From the NCBI GenBank assembly GCA_017396085.1, contig JAFQNC010000025.1, positions 62,001 to 126,000 of the forward strand: DNA of 64,000 nucleotides, in the 5' to 3' direction. Shown in pieces: positions 7,757 to 16,015 of the stretch. The stretch comes from Tidjanibacter sp. GTDB taxonomy: Bacteria > Bacteroidota > Bacteroidia > Bacteroidales > Rikenellaceae. The position numbers were made by a program, and so were the translations under genes. The stretch's first letter is position 1. The number at the start of each line of letters is the position of its first letter. Under the pieces are notes generated by a model. The model was not told the DNA's origin and searched no databases. It worked only from the letters and a program-made list of their open reading frames with translations.

Positions 7757-8185
7757 ATGAAATGGGTTAAATATGTAGAATATGTACTCTTCGCCATCAC
7801 CATCGTGTGCTTTGCGTCGCTCTTCTTCCTTCCCAAGGTAGAGCATATGGGCGATATGCACGCCAACTGCGAGTGGATGTTGTGGTGGATGTACGGCATC
7901 GTGGTCATCGGCATCATTGCCGCACTGATTTCACCTATCAAGAATATGATTACCAACCCCAAGGCGGCAATTAAGGCCCTTATTGGTCTTGTGGTTGCCG
8001 TTGCCATTGTTGGCGGTTGCTACGCCCTTTCGAGCGCTGCTCCCGTGCCCAACTCGGCAGGTGGATTCTTTGAGGATGCTTTTGAGTTGAGGTTTACCGA
8101 CACCATCCTTTACATTGCCTACTTGGCTTTGGGTGGTTGCGTTCTCTCCATTCTCGCAGGCACCGTTAAAAACGCTATCAAATAG
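7757..8185 (+). CDS. Small membrane protein of the ExbB/ExbD operon
   Basis: 142 residues with about four hydrophobic segments: residues 8-27 (Y-V-L-F-A-I-T-I-V-C-F), 43-60, 76-95 (A-L-I-G-L-V-V-A-V-A-I-V-G-G) and 118-138. I recognise no catalytic motif. It lies between exbB and exbD, 40 bases after the former and 32 before the latter, all on one strand, so it is probably an accessory inner-membrane partner of the proton channel. Its exact role is unknown. Confidence 0.75.
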   Translation: MKWVKYVEYVLFAITIVCFASLFFLPKVEHMGDMHANCEWMLWWMYGIVVIGIIAALISPIKNMITNPKAAIKALIGLVVAVAIVGGCYALSSAAPVPNSAGGFFEDAFELRFTDTILYIAYLALGGCVLSILAGTVKNAIK

Positions 8186-8217
8186 TTACACCATATTTAT
8201 AAAAGGAGATTTGTAAT

Positions 8218-8781
8218 ATGGCAAGAAAAACACCGGAAATTAACGCCAGCTCAATGGCTGACATTGCCTTCTTGCTCCTTATCTTCTTCCTTGTGGCAAC
8301 AACTATGGACATCGACTCGGGTCTGAACCGTGTGCTTCCCCCTTGGAGTGAGAAGCCACAGGATGCACCCGACATCAAGGAGCGAAACCTGATGTTTGTT
8401 CACGTGAACAAGTATGACCAAATTGCCGTACAGGGCGAGGTGATTAACATCACCCAGTTGAAAGATAGGGCCAAGGAGTTCGTGCTCAACCGTGCAGATG
8501 ACGATAATATGCCCGAAAAGGAGATGAAGAAGATAGACCTCATCGGCGAGTATCCGGTCAGCAAGGGTGTGATTTCACTCCAGAACGACCGCGCTACCAG
8601 CTATGAGATGTATATCAAAGTACAGAACGAACTTACTCGTGCCTTCAACGAAATTCGCGATGAGTTGAGTAAGGCCCACTTCGGCAGGCCTTTCCTCGAC
8701 CTCGAGAAACAGCAGCAAGATGCTATCGTTGCCGCTGTGCCCTTGAAGATTTCAGAGGCCGAGCCACAAAACATTAAGTAG
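8218..8781 (+). CDS. exbD: ExbD/TolR biopolymer transport protein, first copy
   Basis: 187 residues: a short cytosolic N-terminus, one membrane helix (about 15-35) with the conserved Asp of the family in S-M-A-D-I-A-F-L-L-L-I-F-F-L-V, and a periplasmic domain. The Asp carries the proton path with ExbB. It is longer than E. coli ExbD because of an insertion of about 40 residues (V-L-N-R-A-D-D-D-N-M-P-E-K-E region). It is followed after four bases by a second ExbD. Confidence 0.88.
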   Translation: MARKTPEINASSMADIAFLLLIFFLVATTMDIDSGLNRVLPPWSEKPQDAPDIKERNLMFVHVNKYDQIAVQGEVINITQLKDRAKEFVLNRADDDNMPEKEMKKIDLIGEYPVSKGVISLQNDRATSYEMYIKVQNELTRAFNEIRDELSKAHFGRPFLDLEKQQQDAIVAAVPLKISEAEPQNIK

Positions 8782-8785
8782 CACT

Positions 8786-9265
8786 ATGGCAGTAATTAGG
8801 AAAAAAGAGAAGAAAGAGGTCGGCCAGATTTCAACAACTTCGCTTCCCGACATTGTCTTTATGATTCTCTTCTTCTTTATGGTTTCGACCTCAATGAAGG
8901 AGACCGAGTTGGTTGTGCAGTTCAAAGCGCCAGAGGCTACCGAGATTCAAAAGCTCGAGAACAAGTCGCTCGTTAGTTACATCTATGTTGGCCCTCCCGT
9001 AGCCTCGTTGCAGGCAAAGTTCGGTCAGGCCCCCAAGTTGCAGCTCAACAATACCTTCAGCGACCCCGAACAGATTGGTCAGTTTGTGGCATCGGAGAGG
9101 GACAACCTCAATGAGGCAGATAGGAACAAGATGACTGTATGTATCAAGGCCGATAAGGACACCCGTATGGGTATCATTACGGACGTGAAACAGGAACTTC
9201 GTAAGGCAGAGGCCTACAAGGTAAGTTACGCTGCAAGCAAGGCAGCCGGCAACTACCGCTACTAA
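8786..9265 (+). CDS. exbD: ExbD/TolR biopolymer transport protein, second copy
   Basis: 159 residues with the same plan as the upstream paralogue: basic N-terminus (R-K-K-E-K-K-E), a membrane helix with the functional Asp in S-L-P-D-I-V-F-M-I-L-F-F-F-M-V, then a periplasmic domain. Two different ExbD subunits next to one ExbB suggest a hetero-oligomeric stator. It is the last gene of the operon; a terminator follows at 9331-9367. Confidence 0.88.
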   Translation: MAVIRKKEKKEVGQISTTSLPDIVFMILFFFMVSTSMKETELVVQFKAPEATEIQKLENKSLVSYIYVGPPVASLQAKFGQAPKLQLNNTFSDPEQIGQFVASERDNLNEADRNKMTVCIKADKDTRMGIITDVKQELRKAEAYKVSYAASKAAGNYRY

Positions 9266-9330
9266 GAGATAGGCACTGCGCCACGGCGGGCCACCAACCA
9301 CGGTGGCACAAAAGTGGCAAAGGATAAGAA

Positions 9331-9367
9331 AACCGAGGGCATCCAAGTGTGGATGCCCTCGGTTTTT
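9331..9367 (+). terminator. Rho-independent terminator of the ExbB operon
   Basis: A perfect 14-bp stem (9331-9344 with 9351-9364), a 6-nt loop and a short T run. Confidence 0.88.
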
Positions 9368-9823
9368 GTTGTGTGTGGGGCTCTCCGCAGGAGAGTCTGC
9401 CACTGGGGTGACTAGGACTACTAGGAAGAAGGTCTATTGCCCTATAGAAGACCTAGAAGGCTCAAAAGACCTTAAGGGCCTTAAAGCCCTTAATGACAAT
9501 AGGCGGTGGCTGTTCTTTCGGGGAGAGTTGTGGCACCACGCAAGTGGGGCGAAAAGCCAAAAGAGGCTACACTCAAACTTGTTTGAAAGTGTGGCGTATT
9601 TTGGCTTTTTACCACATCCGCAAGGATGCACAACTCTCCGCACGGCCTAAGGCCGATTTGTGTAGAGGTAAAGGCAGGGGCCCTTCCTAACGTCAGGAAG
9701 CCTGATGTGGATGGGACTACACTAAAAATTTTTGGGCGACTTTTTATAAAAAGTCGCAAAAGAAAAAGCGGAGAAAAAGCCACACAAAATAAGAAAAAAC
9801 GACAAACAAATCGGGAAAGCCCA
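9368..9823. repeat. Intergenic mosaic of dispersed repeats (second copy of the 4733-5311 family)
   Basis: Contains CTCTCCGCAGGAGAGT as at 4977, TTAAGG units (9465-9492), structured repeat copy B (9552-9609; outer arms AAAAGCCAAAA and TTTTGGCTTTT, inner stem GCTACACT/AGTGTGGC, apex CTCAAACTTGTTTGA), and the third copy of the CGGCCTAAGGCCGA repeat (9643-9757) ending in the GCGACTTTTT palindrome. No gene is visible. Confidence 0.8.
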
Positions 9824-10528
9824 CTACCCTTGGCGTAGGGCTTCGATGAAGGGGGTGTTGGTGGCCCAGATGTGTTCGGTTTGTATCCAGAGTTCTCTTG
9901 CCAAGGCCTCTTTGGAGGGGCGCTCGGAGGCGATTTGCGACAGATACCAATCGTTCACTCGGTGTTCCTCGGCGGTCCACTCCTTCCACCACGGGGCAAA
10001 GTTACGTTTGAAGCGTTGGAGTTCGCCCTCGGGGAGTCGGCCGGTGCGGAGGAAGTCGCTCCATAGGAGGAGCAGGGTGCGGTCGGGGGTCTTGTCGCTG
10101 ATGTCGTTGATTACCTCGTCAAAGGAGTCATATTCGCCCATAGCAACGTAGGTGTATGCAAGTTGTACGGAGGCCTCCAAGTGGTCTTCGCTATCGAGGT
10201 CGAGGAGCATTTCGAGTTGTGCAGCGCACATCTCCCAGTCGCCCACAAGGAAGAAATCCACTGCCGAGCAGTAGAGGAGCACCAGAGCCTCTTGGGTGGG
10301 TGCATCGTCCCAATCGAGTTCCACATTTTCATCTTCGGGGAGCAGGTCTACGAGGGCCTGCACTGCTGCAAAGCGGATGTTGCAGGCCTCCTCAAACCTG
10401 TTTTCGGTCTCGGCCTTGCGTGAGCGGGCGAGTTCGGCTCCGAAGTTCAGGTCGCCCCCTTTGGCCTCCTTGTCGTGAACAATGCGGAAGGTCTGGTGGG
10501 CGGTGGGGTTAAGCAGATTTTTTGCCAT
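9824..10528 (-). CDS. Hypothetical TPR-like protein
   Basis: A 234-residue soluble protein with no signal peptide and an acidic, helix-rich composition. Segments such as A-V-D-F-F-L-V-G-D-W-E-M-C-A-A-Q-L and Q-L-A-Y-T-Y-V-A-M-G-E-Y-D-S-F look like tetratricopeptide-type helical hairpins between residues 80 and 150. The C-terminal part is rich in Trp (W-W-K-E-W, V-N-D-W-Y). I do not recognise the family. Its start overlaps the end of cstA by 20 bases, so the two genes are probably translationally coupled. Confidence 0.7.
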   Translation of the reverse strand: MAKNLLNPTAHQTFRIVHDKEAKGGDLNFGAELARSRKAETENRFEEACNIRFAAVQALVDLLPEDENVELDWDDAPTQEALVLLYCSAVDFFLVGDWEMCAAQLEMLLDLDSEDHLEASVQLAYTYVAMGEYDSFDEVINDISDKTPDRTLLLLWSDFLRTGRLPEGELQRFKRNFAPWWKEWTAEEHRVNDWYLSQIASERPSKEALARELWIQTEHIWATNTPFIEALRQG

Positions 10529-12059
10529 AGTTGAAGACTTTGCGGAGTATAAATGCCGAGATTAGCAGGGTGAGTACACCGCCCAAGATGTAGGCCACGG
10601 TGCGGTTGGCCATACCGAACATCAGGGGCGAAACGAATATGTAACTTGAGCACACATAGGTCATCACGATGGCCGGAATGAGTGCGAGCCAGATGCTCTT
10701 TTTGCGGTGGTGTAGCCACACTGTGATGGTCCACAGTGTGAAGACCGAGAGTGTTTGGTTGGCCCACGCAAAGTAGCTCCACATTGTGCCAAAGGGGAGT
10801 AGCAGGATGATGGAGAGGCCAATGGCAAAGACGGGCAAACAAATCCACAGACGCTTGCGAATGGTCTTTTGCTCGATGTTTGCCATATCGGCCACGATGA
10901 GCCTTGCGCTACGGAAGGCGGTGTCGCCCGAGGTGATGGCGCAAGCAACCACACCGAAGATGACAAAGTAGGCGAGGAATTCGCCCATTGAGGCCACAGC
11001 AATCTTGTCCACGAGGATTGAGGCCTTGCCGCCAAACTCTGCAATGGCGCCATTGAGCCCCTCAACGCCACCCCAGAAGGCCATACCTATGGCGGCCCAA
11101 ATGAGTGCGATGACGCTCTCGGAAATCATTGCTCCGTAGAACACCACTCGGCTCTCGTTCTCGTTGCGCATACAGCGGGCCATAAGTGGCGACTGCGTGG
11201 CGTGGAAACCGGAGATGGCACCACAGGCGATGGTGGTGAAGAGCATCGGCACGAGTGGCATCTTGTCGGCCGCAGCGTGCATATTCTTGAAGCCCGTAAA
11301 CTCGGGAATGGCCGAGCCGTAGGTGGTAAAGAGAGCGAGCAGAACGCCTCCGGCCATAAAGATAAGCAGGCCGCCAAAAACGGGATATATTTTACCTATG
11401 ATTTTGTCCACGGGCAGCAGAGTTGCCACCACGTAGTAGACCAAAATAATGCCCAAAATTATCAACAGCAACCAACTGAACGAGTGTCCTGCAGGGCTGG
11501 TGAAGGCCACGGCATCGAGTGCGGGGGCGGTGATGCGCTCGGCGATGAGTTCGGCGGGTTGCGACATAAACACGGCACCCACCAAAATCATCAGAAATAC
11601 CGAGAAGTAGCGCATAACCACCTTGGTGCCACCACCGAGGTACTTACCCACAATCTCCGGCAGGCTCAAACCACCATTGCGCAGCGAGATAACGCCCGAC
11701 AGCAGGTCGTGCATAGCACCAAAAAAGATACCTCCGAGGGTAATCCACACAAAAGCCACAGGGCCATAGGCGGCACCCAGCAGAGCACCAAAGATGGGGC
11801 CCAAGCCGGCAATATTAAGCAACTGAATGAGAAAGGTTTTCCACCTTGGCATTGGGATGTAGTCCACACCATCGTACATTGTTTTGGAGGGCACCTCGGT
11901 TGTGTTACGCACGCCGGCAATTCGACACAGTACGCCACCGTATGTAAAGTAGGCCACAATGAGTAGGGCCAAGCATACAAGGAAGGTAATCATTCTGTTT
12001 AGGTTTTTGGGTAGTTGTGGTTTTGCCCCGTGGAAGTGTTCCGTGGGGGAGGTATTCAT
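10509..12059 (-). CDS. cstA: Carbon starvation protein A-type transporter
   Basis: A 516-residue polytopic membrane protein with about 13 hydrophobic segments. Family marks include P-S-K-T-M-Y-D-G-V-D-Y near residue 55, the G-P-I-F-G-A-L-L-G-A-A-Y-G-P segment (about 90-105), H-D-L-L-S-G near 125 and G-F-H-A-T-Q-S-P near 285. CstA proteins take up peptides or pyruvate when carbon is scarce. This is the shorter form, lacking the long C-terminal extension of the 700-residue E. coli protein. It is cotranscribed with the TPR-like gene and lies 48 bases after glmM on the same strand. Confidence 0.88.
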   Translation of the reverse strand: MNTSPTEHFHGAKPQLPKNLNRMITFLVCLALLIVAYFTYGGVLCRIAGVRNTTEVPSKTMYDGVDYIPMPRWKTFLIQLLNIAGLGPIFGALLGAAYGPVAFVWITLGGIFFGAMHDLLSGVISLRNGGLSLPEIVGKYLGGGTKVVMRYFSVFLMILVGAVFMSQPAELIAERITAPALDAVAFTSPAGHSFSWLLLIILGIILVYYVVATLLPVDKIIGKIYPVFGGLLIFMAGGVLLALFTTYGSAIPEFTGFKNMHAAADKMPLVPMLFTTIACGAISGFHATQSPLMARCMRNENESRVVFYGAMISESVIALIWAAIGMAFWGGVEGLNGAIAEFGGKASILVDKIAVASMGEFLAYFVIFGVVACAITSGDTAFRSARLIVADMANIEQKTIRKRLWICLPVFAIGLSIILLLPFGTMWSYFAWANQTLSVFTLWTITVWLHHRKKSIWLALIPAIVMTYVCSSYIFVSPLMFGMANRTVAYILGGVLTLLISAFILRKVFNYGKKSA

Positions 12060-12107
12060 TCATCGAGCCCCACACCTTTCGGGGCAGGGCTCGACAGAAC
12101 ATTGTGT

Positions 12108-13502
12108 TTAGTTTGCTTTGACAATCTCGCCAATCTCGTTCATAATACCGCGAGCCAACCTCTCGGCCGAATCCTCATCGCGACTCTCGGAGTAGATGCG
12201 GATGATGGGCTCGGTGTTGCTCTTACGCAGGTGTACCCACTCGGTGGGGAAGTCGATTTTCACGCCGTCAATGTCGGTTACGTTGTAGTCGGTGTAGCGG
12301 TTGAGCATAATGGCCAACACCTTGTCCACGTCAATGTCGGGAGTGAGCTGAATCTTGTTTTTGGAGATGTGGTACTGGGGATAGGTGGCTTTGAGTTCGC
12401 TCATTCGGCAACCCTTGTGTGCCAACAGCGAGAGGAAGAGGGCCACACCCACAAGTGCATCGCGACCATAGTGCGACTCGGGATAGATGACACCACCATT
12501 ACCCTCGCCACCAATCACTGCGCCAACCTCTTTCATCTTGGCCACCACATTCACCTCGCCCACGGCTGCGGCTGCATAGGAGCCTCCGTGTCGCTCGGTA
12601 ACATCGCGCAGAGCACGGCTGGAGGAGAGGTTCGACACGGTGTTACCACCTCCCTGCAACGAGAGGATGTAGTCGGCACAAGCCACGAGGGTGTACTCCT
12701 CGCCAAACATCTCACCATCCTCACACACCAGCGCAAGGCGGTCCACATCGGGGTCCACCACCACGCCCAAGTCGGCGTGCTCCTTGGCCACCACACTGCA
12801 AATCTCGGTGAGGTTGGCAGGGATGGGCTCGGGGTTGTGGGCAAAGTTACCTGTGGGCTCACAGTTGAGTTTGACAACCTCTGCACCGAGTGCCTCGAGC
12901 AGGTCGGGAATTACCGTACCGCCCACCGAATTGACTGCGTCTACAACCACTTTGAAGCGTTTGGCCTTGATGGCCTCCACGTCCACAGCAGGCAGAGCGA
13001 GGACACTCTCAATGTGCTCACGGTTGAAGTCCACGCGCTCAACAATGTGTCCGATGTGGTCAATTTCGGGGAAGTTCCAATCGCTCTCCTCCGCATAGGC
13101 AAGCACCTTCTTACCCTCTGCATCGGAGAGGAATTCGCCGGCCGAGCCGAGCAATTTGAGAGCGTTCCACTGTTTGGGGTTGTGGGATGCGGTGAGGATG
13201 ATACCGCCGTGGGCCCCACGGCTTGTTACGGCCAACTCAGTACCCGGAGTGGTGCAAAGCCCGAGGGCCACCACATCCACGCCACAACCGAGCAGGGTGC
13301 CGATAACGATATTTTCGACCATCTCGCCCGAAAGCCTTGCATCACGCCCCACAACCACCTTCAACCTCTGGTCGGGGTGTTGCTCCCCAATGAGGCGCAC
13401 ATAGGCGGTTACGAATTTTACAATGTCAATGGGGGTGAGGTTGTCGCCCTGAGGGCCACCGATGGTGCCTCGAATACCGGAAATGGATTTAATCAGTGTC
13501 AT
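12108..13502 (-). CDS. glmM: Phosphoglucosamine/phosphomannomutase family enzyme
   Basis: A 464-residue alpha-D-phosphohexomutase. It has all four active-site loops: the phosphoserine loop T-A-S-H-N-P (Ser106), the metal loop D-P-D-V-D-R-L-A (about 245), the sugar-binding loop G-G-E-G-N-G-G-V near 335, and the phosphate-binding loop R-K-S-N-T-E-P-I-I-R near 425. In most enzymes the sugar loop reads G-E-x-S-G; here Asn replaces Ser, so the substrate is less certain. Bacteroidetes versions are usually annotated GlmM, converting glucosamine-6-phosphate to glucosamine-1-phosphate for cell-wall synthesis; phosphomannomutase is the alternative. Confidence 0.8.
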   Translation of the reverse strand: MTLIKSISGIRGTIGGPQGDNLTPIDIVKFVTAYVRLIGEQHPDQRLKVVVGRDARLSGEMVENIVIGTLLGCGVDVVALGLCTTPGTELAVTSRGAHGGIILTASHNPKQWNALKLLGSAGEFLSDAEGKKVLAYAEESDWNFPEIDHIGHIVERVDFNREHIESVLALPAVDVEAIKAKRFKVVVDAVNSVGGTVIPDLLEALGAEVVKLNCEPTGNFAHNPEPIPANLTEICSVVAKEHADLGVVVDPDVDRLALVCEDGEMFGEEYTLVACADYILSLQGGGNTVSNLSSSRALRDVTERHGGSYAAAAVGEVNVVAKMKEVGAVIGGEGNGGVIYPESHYGRDALVGVALFLSLLAHKGCRMSELKATYPQYHISKNKIQLTPDIDVDKVLAIMLNRYTDYNVTDIDGVKIDFPTEWVHLRKSNTEPIIRIYSESRDEDSAERLARGIMNEIGEIVKAN

Positions 13503-13626
13503 TATTCCTTATCTATTTGTTTGTTTTGTCTATCTTCTATGCCGAAAAGTCGGCTTAAAGTCGCTTTGACAAGCACAAAAATAATAATTTTTTGTATTTT
13601 TGTTTACAAAACAAACAGTTAATACA

Positions 13627-14940
13627 ATGAAAAGAACTCTCAATCTCCTTTGGGCACTGCTACTGACAATGGTATTTGTGGGTTGCGGCCCACGCATCAT
13701 CCCCGTACAAAGGCCTGACAACAAACCAAATACCGAGCAAGACAACAACAAAGATGAGGTTGTGTCGCAGCCCGATGAACGCCACGTGGTTATCCTCTCA
13801 ATGGATGCCTTCCGCCACGACTTGGCCTCGATGTACGACACCCCAACGCTCGACTCGGTTGCCAGCGTGGGCGTCTACTCGGAGATTATGCCGGTCTTTC
13901 CCAGCAACACCTTCCCCAACCACTATTCTATGGCCACAGGTCTGCATCCCGACCACCACGGCATTGTGAATAATAGTTTCTACGACAAGTTGCTGCGCAA
14001 GAGTTACGCCATCTCCGATGCCGCCGCACGTGAGAACGCCGCCTTCTACAAGGGAGAGCCCATCTGGAACACCGTTGAACGTCAGGGACTTATTGCCCAC
14101 GTATACGGTTGGGTGGGTGTGGATGCAGCCGTGAATGGTCGCAAGCCCACGGTGGCCATCTCCTACGACTCGAAGCGCACTCGCCGACAGTTGGCCGATA
14201 TGGTGTTGGGGGCCCTGTGCAACCCCAAGGTGGAGGAGATACCCAACCTGACGATGTGGTATTTCGATGAGCCTGACGCCATTGAGCACACCTACAGCCC
14301 CACCTCCGTGCAGACCAAACAGGTGGTGGAGGAGATTGACGATGTGTTGGCCTACTTCCTCAGGGAGGTGCGAAAGTCGCCCGTCTACGACAAAATAAAC
14401 TTCATCTTCACCGCCGACCACGGAATGACCGAACTTGACCCCAACAAGTTCTACAACATCTACTCGCTCATTCCCGACCGCATCCGCTACTACTACAACT
14501 CCAACCCCGTAACCCTTGAGCCCCAAAACCTCGCCGAAACCCAAGAGATTTACAACATTCTCAAAGCCCACGAGCAGGAGGGCCACTACCGCGTGTGGCT
14601 GCGTGAGGATATGCCCGAGGAGTACCACTATGGCACCTACACCGACCGCATCTACCCCATCGTGCTGCTGGCCGAAACGGGTTGGAAAGTGGTCTACAAC
14701 AAAAACGCCACCGCCGGCAAACCCTCGCCAAAGGCTTCCAGCCACGGCTACGACCCCTTCCATCGTGATATGCATATGGTGTTCTATGGTTTTGGCCCCG
14801 CCTTCAAACGTGGTTACACCCACGACAAGGTATTCCAAAACCTCAACGACCACCTCATCATTGCCCACATACTCGGCATCAACGCTGCCGACAACAACGA
14901 CTGCGTGTGGAGTGATGTCGAGGGCCTTTTTGCCAAGTAG
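13627..14940 (+). CDS. Nucleotide pyrophosphatase/phosphodiesterase-type lipoprotein (alkaline phosphatase superfamily)
   Basis: A 437-residue lipoprotein with lipobox V-F-V-G-C (Cys20). The catalytic set of the NPP group is visible: the metal Asp in L-S-M-D-A-F, the nucleophile Thr in P-S-N-T-F-P-N-H, F-T-A-D-H-G-M-T near residue 265 and the late His in S-S-H-G-Y-D-P. Such enzymes hydrolyse nucleotide pyrophosphates or phosphodiesters outside the cytoplasm. The ATG at 13627 is chosen because it starts the signal peptide; upstream in-frame codons read through the promoter region. It is divergent from glmM. Confidence 0.85.
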   Translation: MKRTLNLLWALLLTMVFVGCGPRIIPVQRPDNKPNTEQDNNKDEVVSQPDERHVVILSMDAFRHDLASMYDTPTLDSVASVGVYSEIMPVFPSNTFPNHYSMATGLHPDHHGIVNNSFYDKLLRKSYAISDAAARENAAFYKGEPIWNTVERQGLIAHVYGWVGVDAAVNGRKPTVAISYDSKRTRRQLADMVLGALCNPKVEEIPNLTMWYFDEPDAIEHTYSPTSVQTKQVVEEIDDVLAYFLREVRKSPVYDKINFIFTADHGMTELDPNKFYNIYSLIPDRIRYYYNSNPVTLEPQNLAETQEIYNILKAHEQEGHYRVWLREDMPEEYHYGTYTDRIYPIVLLAETGWKVVYNKNATAGKPSPKASSHGYDPFHRDMHMVFYGFGPAFKRGYTHDKVFQNLNDHLIIAHILGINAADNNDCVWSDVEGLFAK

Positions 14941-15004
14941 AACATTTTTTGTAGCCAAACACAATACAAACGCCCACAAACGGGCCTGTTGAACCACCCA
15001 ATTT

Positions 15005-15934
15005 ATGGACCTGATTTGCCCCCGCATATCGCTCGTGATTGCCACCTACAATGGCGCACACCGCATCGGCCCAATGCTCCAATCGTTGTTGGAGCAGAGG
15101 TTGGAGAGTGCGCTGTGGGAGGCCGTGGTGGTGAACAACAACTCCTCCGACAACACCACCGAGGTGGTCGGCGAATTCATTGCGGCCCATCCGGAGTTCA
15201 ACTTGGTGCTCACGGAGGAGAAAAAGCAGGGGCTCTCACACGCCCGCAATAGGGGTATAGAGGTGGCTCGGGGCGAGATAATCGCCATTATTGACGATGA
15301 CGAAATTGCCTCGCCGGGGCTCTTGAACGACTACCTCTGCTTCTTTGACTCCCACCCCGAGGTGGCAGCCGCAGGAGGGCGCATCGCAGCCCACTATGAG
15401 AGCGGTCGCCCCAAGTGGATGTGTCGCTACACCGAGCGCCCCATTGCCGGCACACTTGACCTCGGAGAGCAGGTGAAGCCATTCCCCGAGGGCAGGTATT
15501 TCGGTGGTGGCAATATGGCCCTAAGACGCTCGGCCATCGTGCGCTACGGAGCCTTCAACCCCGACCTTGGGCGCAAGGGCAACACCCTGCTTGGGGGCGA
15601 GGAGAAGGAACTCTATGCCCGATTGCACAGCGCAGGAGAGCAGATTTACTACCTGCCCAGCGCATCCATAGAGCACATTATCCCACCCGCCAAACTCACT
15701 CGGGACTACTTCGAGCGCGTCTGCCTGCGCATCGGCCAAAGCGAGCGTATCCGCACCAAGAGCACGGGGGGCTATGGGCGCAGATGGGTGGCAGAGATTG
15801 TCAAGTGGAGCGCAACGCTCGTTTTGGCGGTAGGCTACACACTTACAATGCGACCACAAAAGGCAAAATATCTTCTACTTATGCGCCGCCAAATTTCACG
15901 CGGCCTGTTGTCCAAAAATATAAAAACCGATTAG
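15005..15934 (+). CDS. Family 2 glycosyltransferase
   Basis: A 309-residue GT-A-fold enzyme. The N-terminal S-L-V-I-A-T-Y-N-G motif, the N-N-S-S-D-N-T nucleotide-binding loop near 46 and the D-D-D at 97-99, which binds metal and nucleotide sugar, are all present. G-G-G-N-M-A-L-R-R near 175 and G-G-E-E-K-E-L near 200 fit the acceptor region. One hydrophobic stretch near the C-terminus (L-V-L-A-V-G-Y-T-L) may bind the membrane. Likely role: transfer of a sugar in surface polysaccharide or lipid A-linked glycan synthesis; donor and acceptor are unknown. A flippase gene follows about 2 kb downstream. Confidence 0.85.
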   Translation: MDLICPRISLVIATYNGAHRIGPMLQSLLEQRLESALWEAVVVNNNSSDNTTEVVGEFIAAHPEFNLVLTEEKKQGLSHARNRGIEVARGEIIAIIDDDEIASPGLLNDYLCFFDSHPEVAAAGGRIAAHYESGRPKWMCRYTERPIAGTLDLGEQVKPFPEGRYFGGGNMALRRSAIVRYGAFNPDLGRKGNTLLGGEEKELYARLHSAGEQIYYLPSASIEHIIPPAKLTRDYFERVCLRIGQSERIRTKSTGGYGRRWVAEIVKWSATLVLAVGYTLTMRPQKAKYLLLMRRQISRGLLSKNIKTD

Positions 15935-15977
15935 GCTCTGTATCAACAATATAGTGGCATAATATAACCCCTTCATA

Positions 15978-15997
15978 TTACCTTAAAACATACCTTA
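15978..15997 (-). repeat. 20-bp iteron-like site, copy 1 (inverted)
   Basis: TTACCTTAAAACATACCTTA, the exact reverse complement of copies 2 and 3 at 16381 and 16838. It lies 18 bp before the ATG at 16016. Each site contains two direct AAGGTA half-sites 12 bp apart. Confidence 0.85.
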
Positions 15998-16015
15998 AAA
16001 ACACCCTTGAAAGAT

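Noticed and set aside
12015..13622. Long plus-strand reading frame opposite glmM
   Set aside because: It is an antisense shadow of a gene with clear catalytic motifs; His/Val/Gly-rich composition is typical of the reversed frame in GC-rich DNA.
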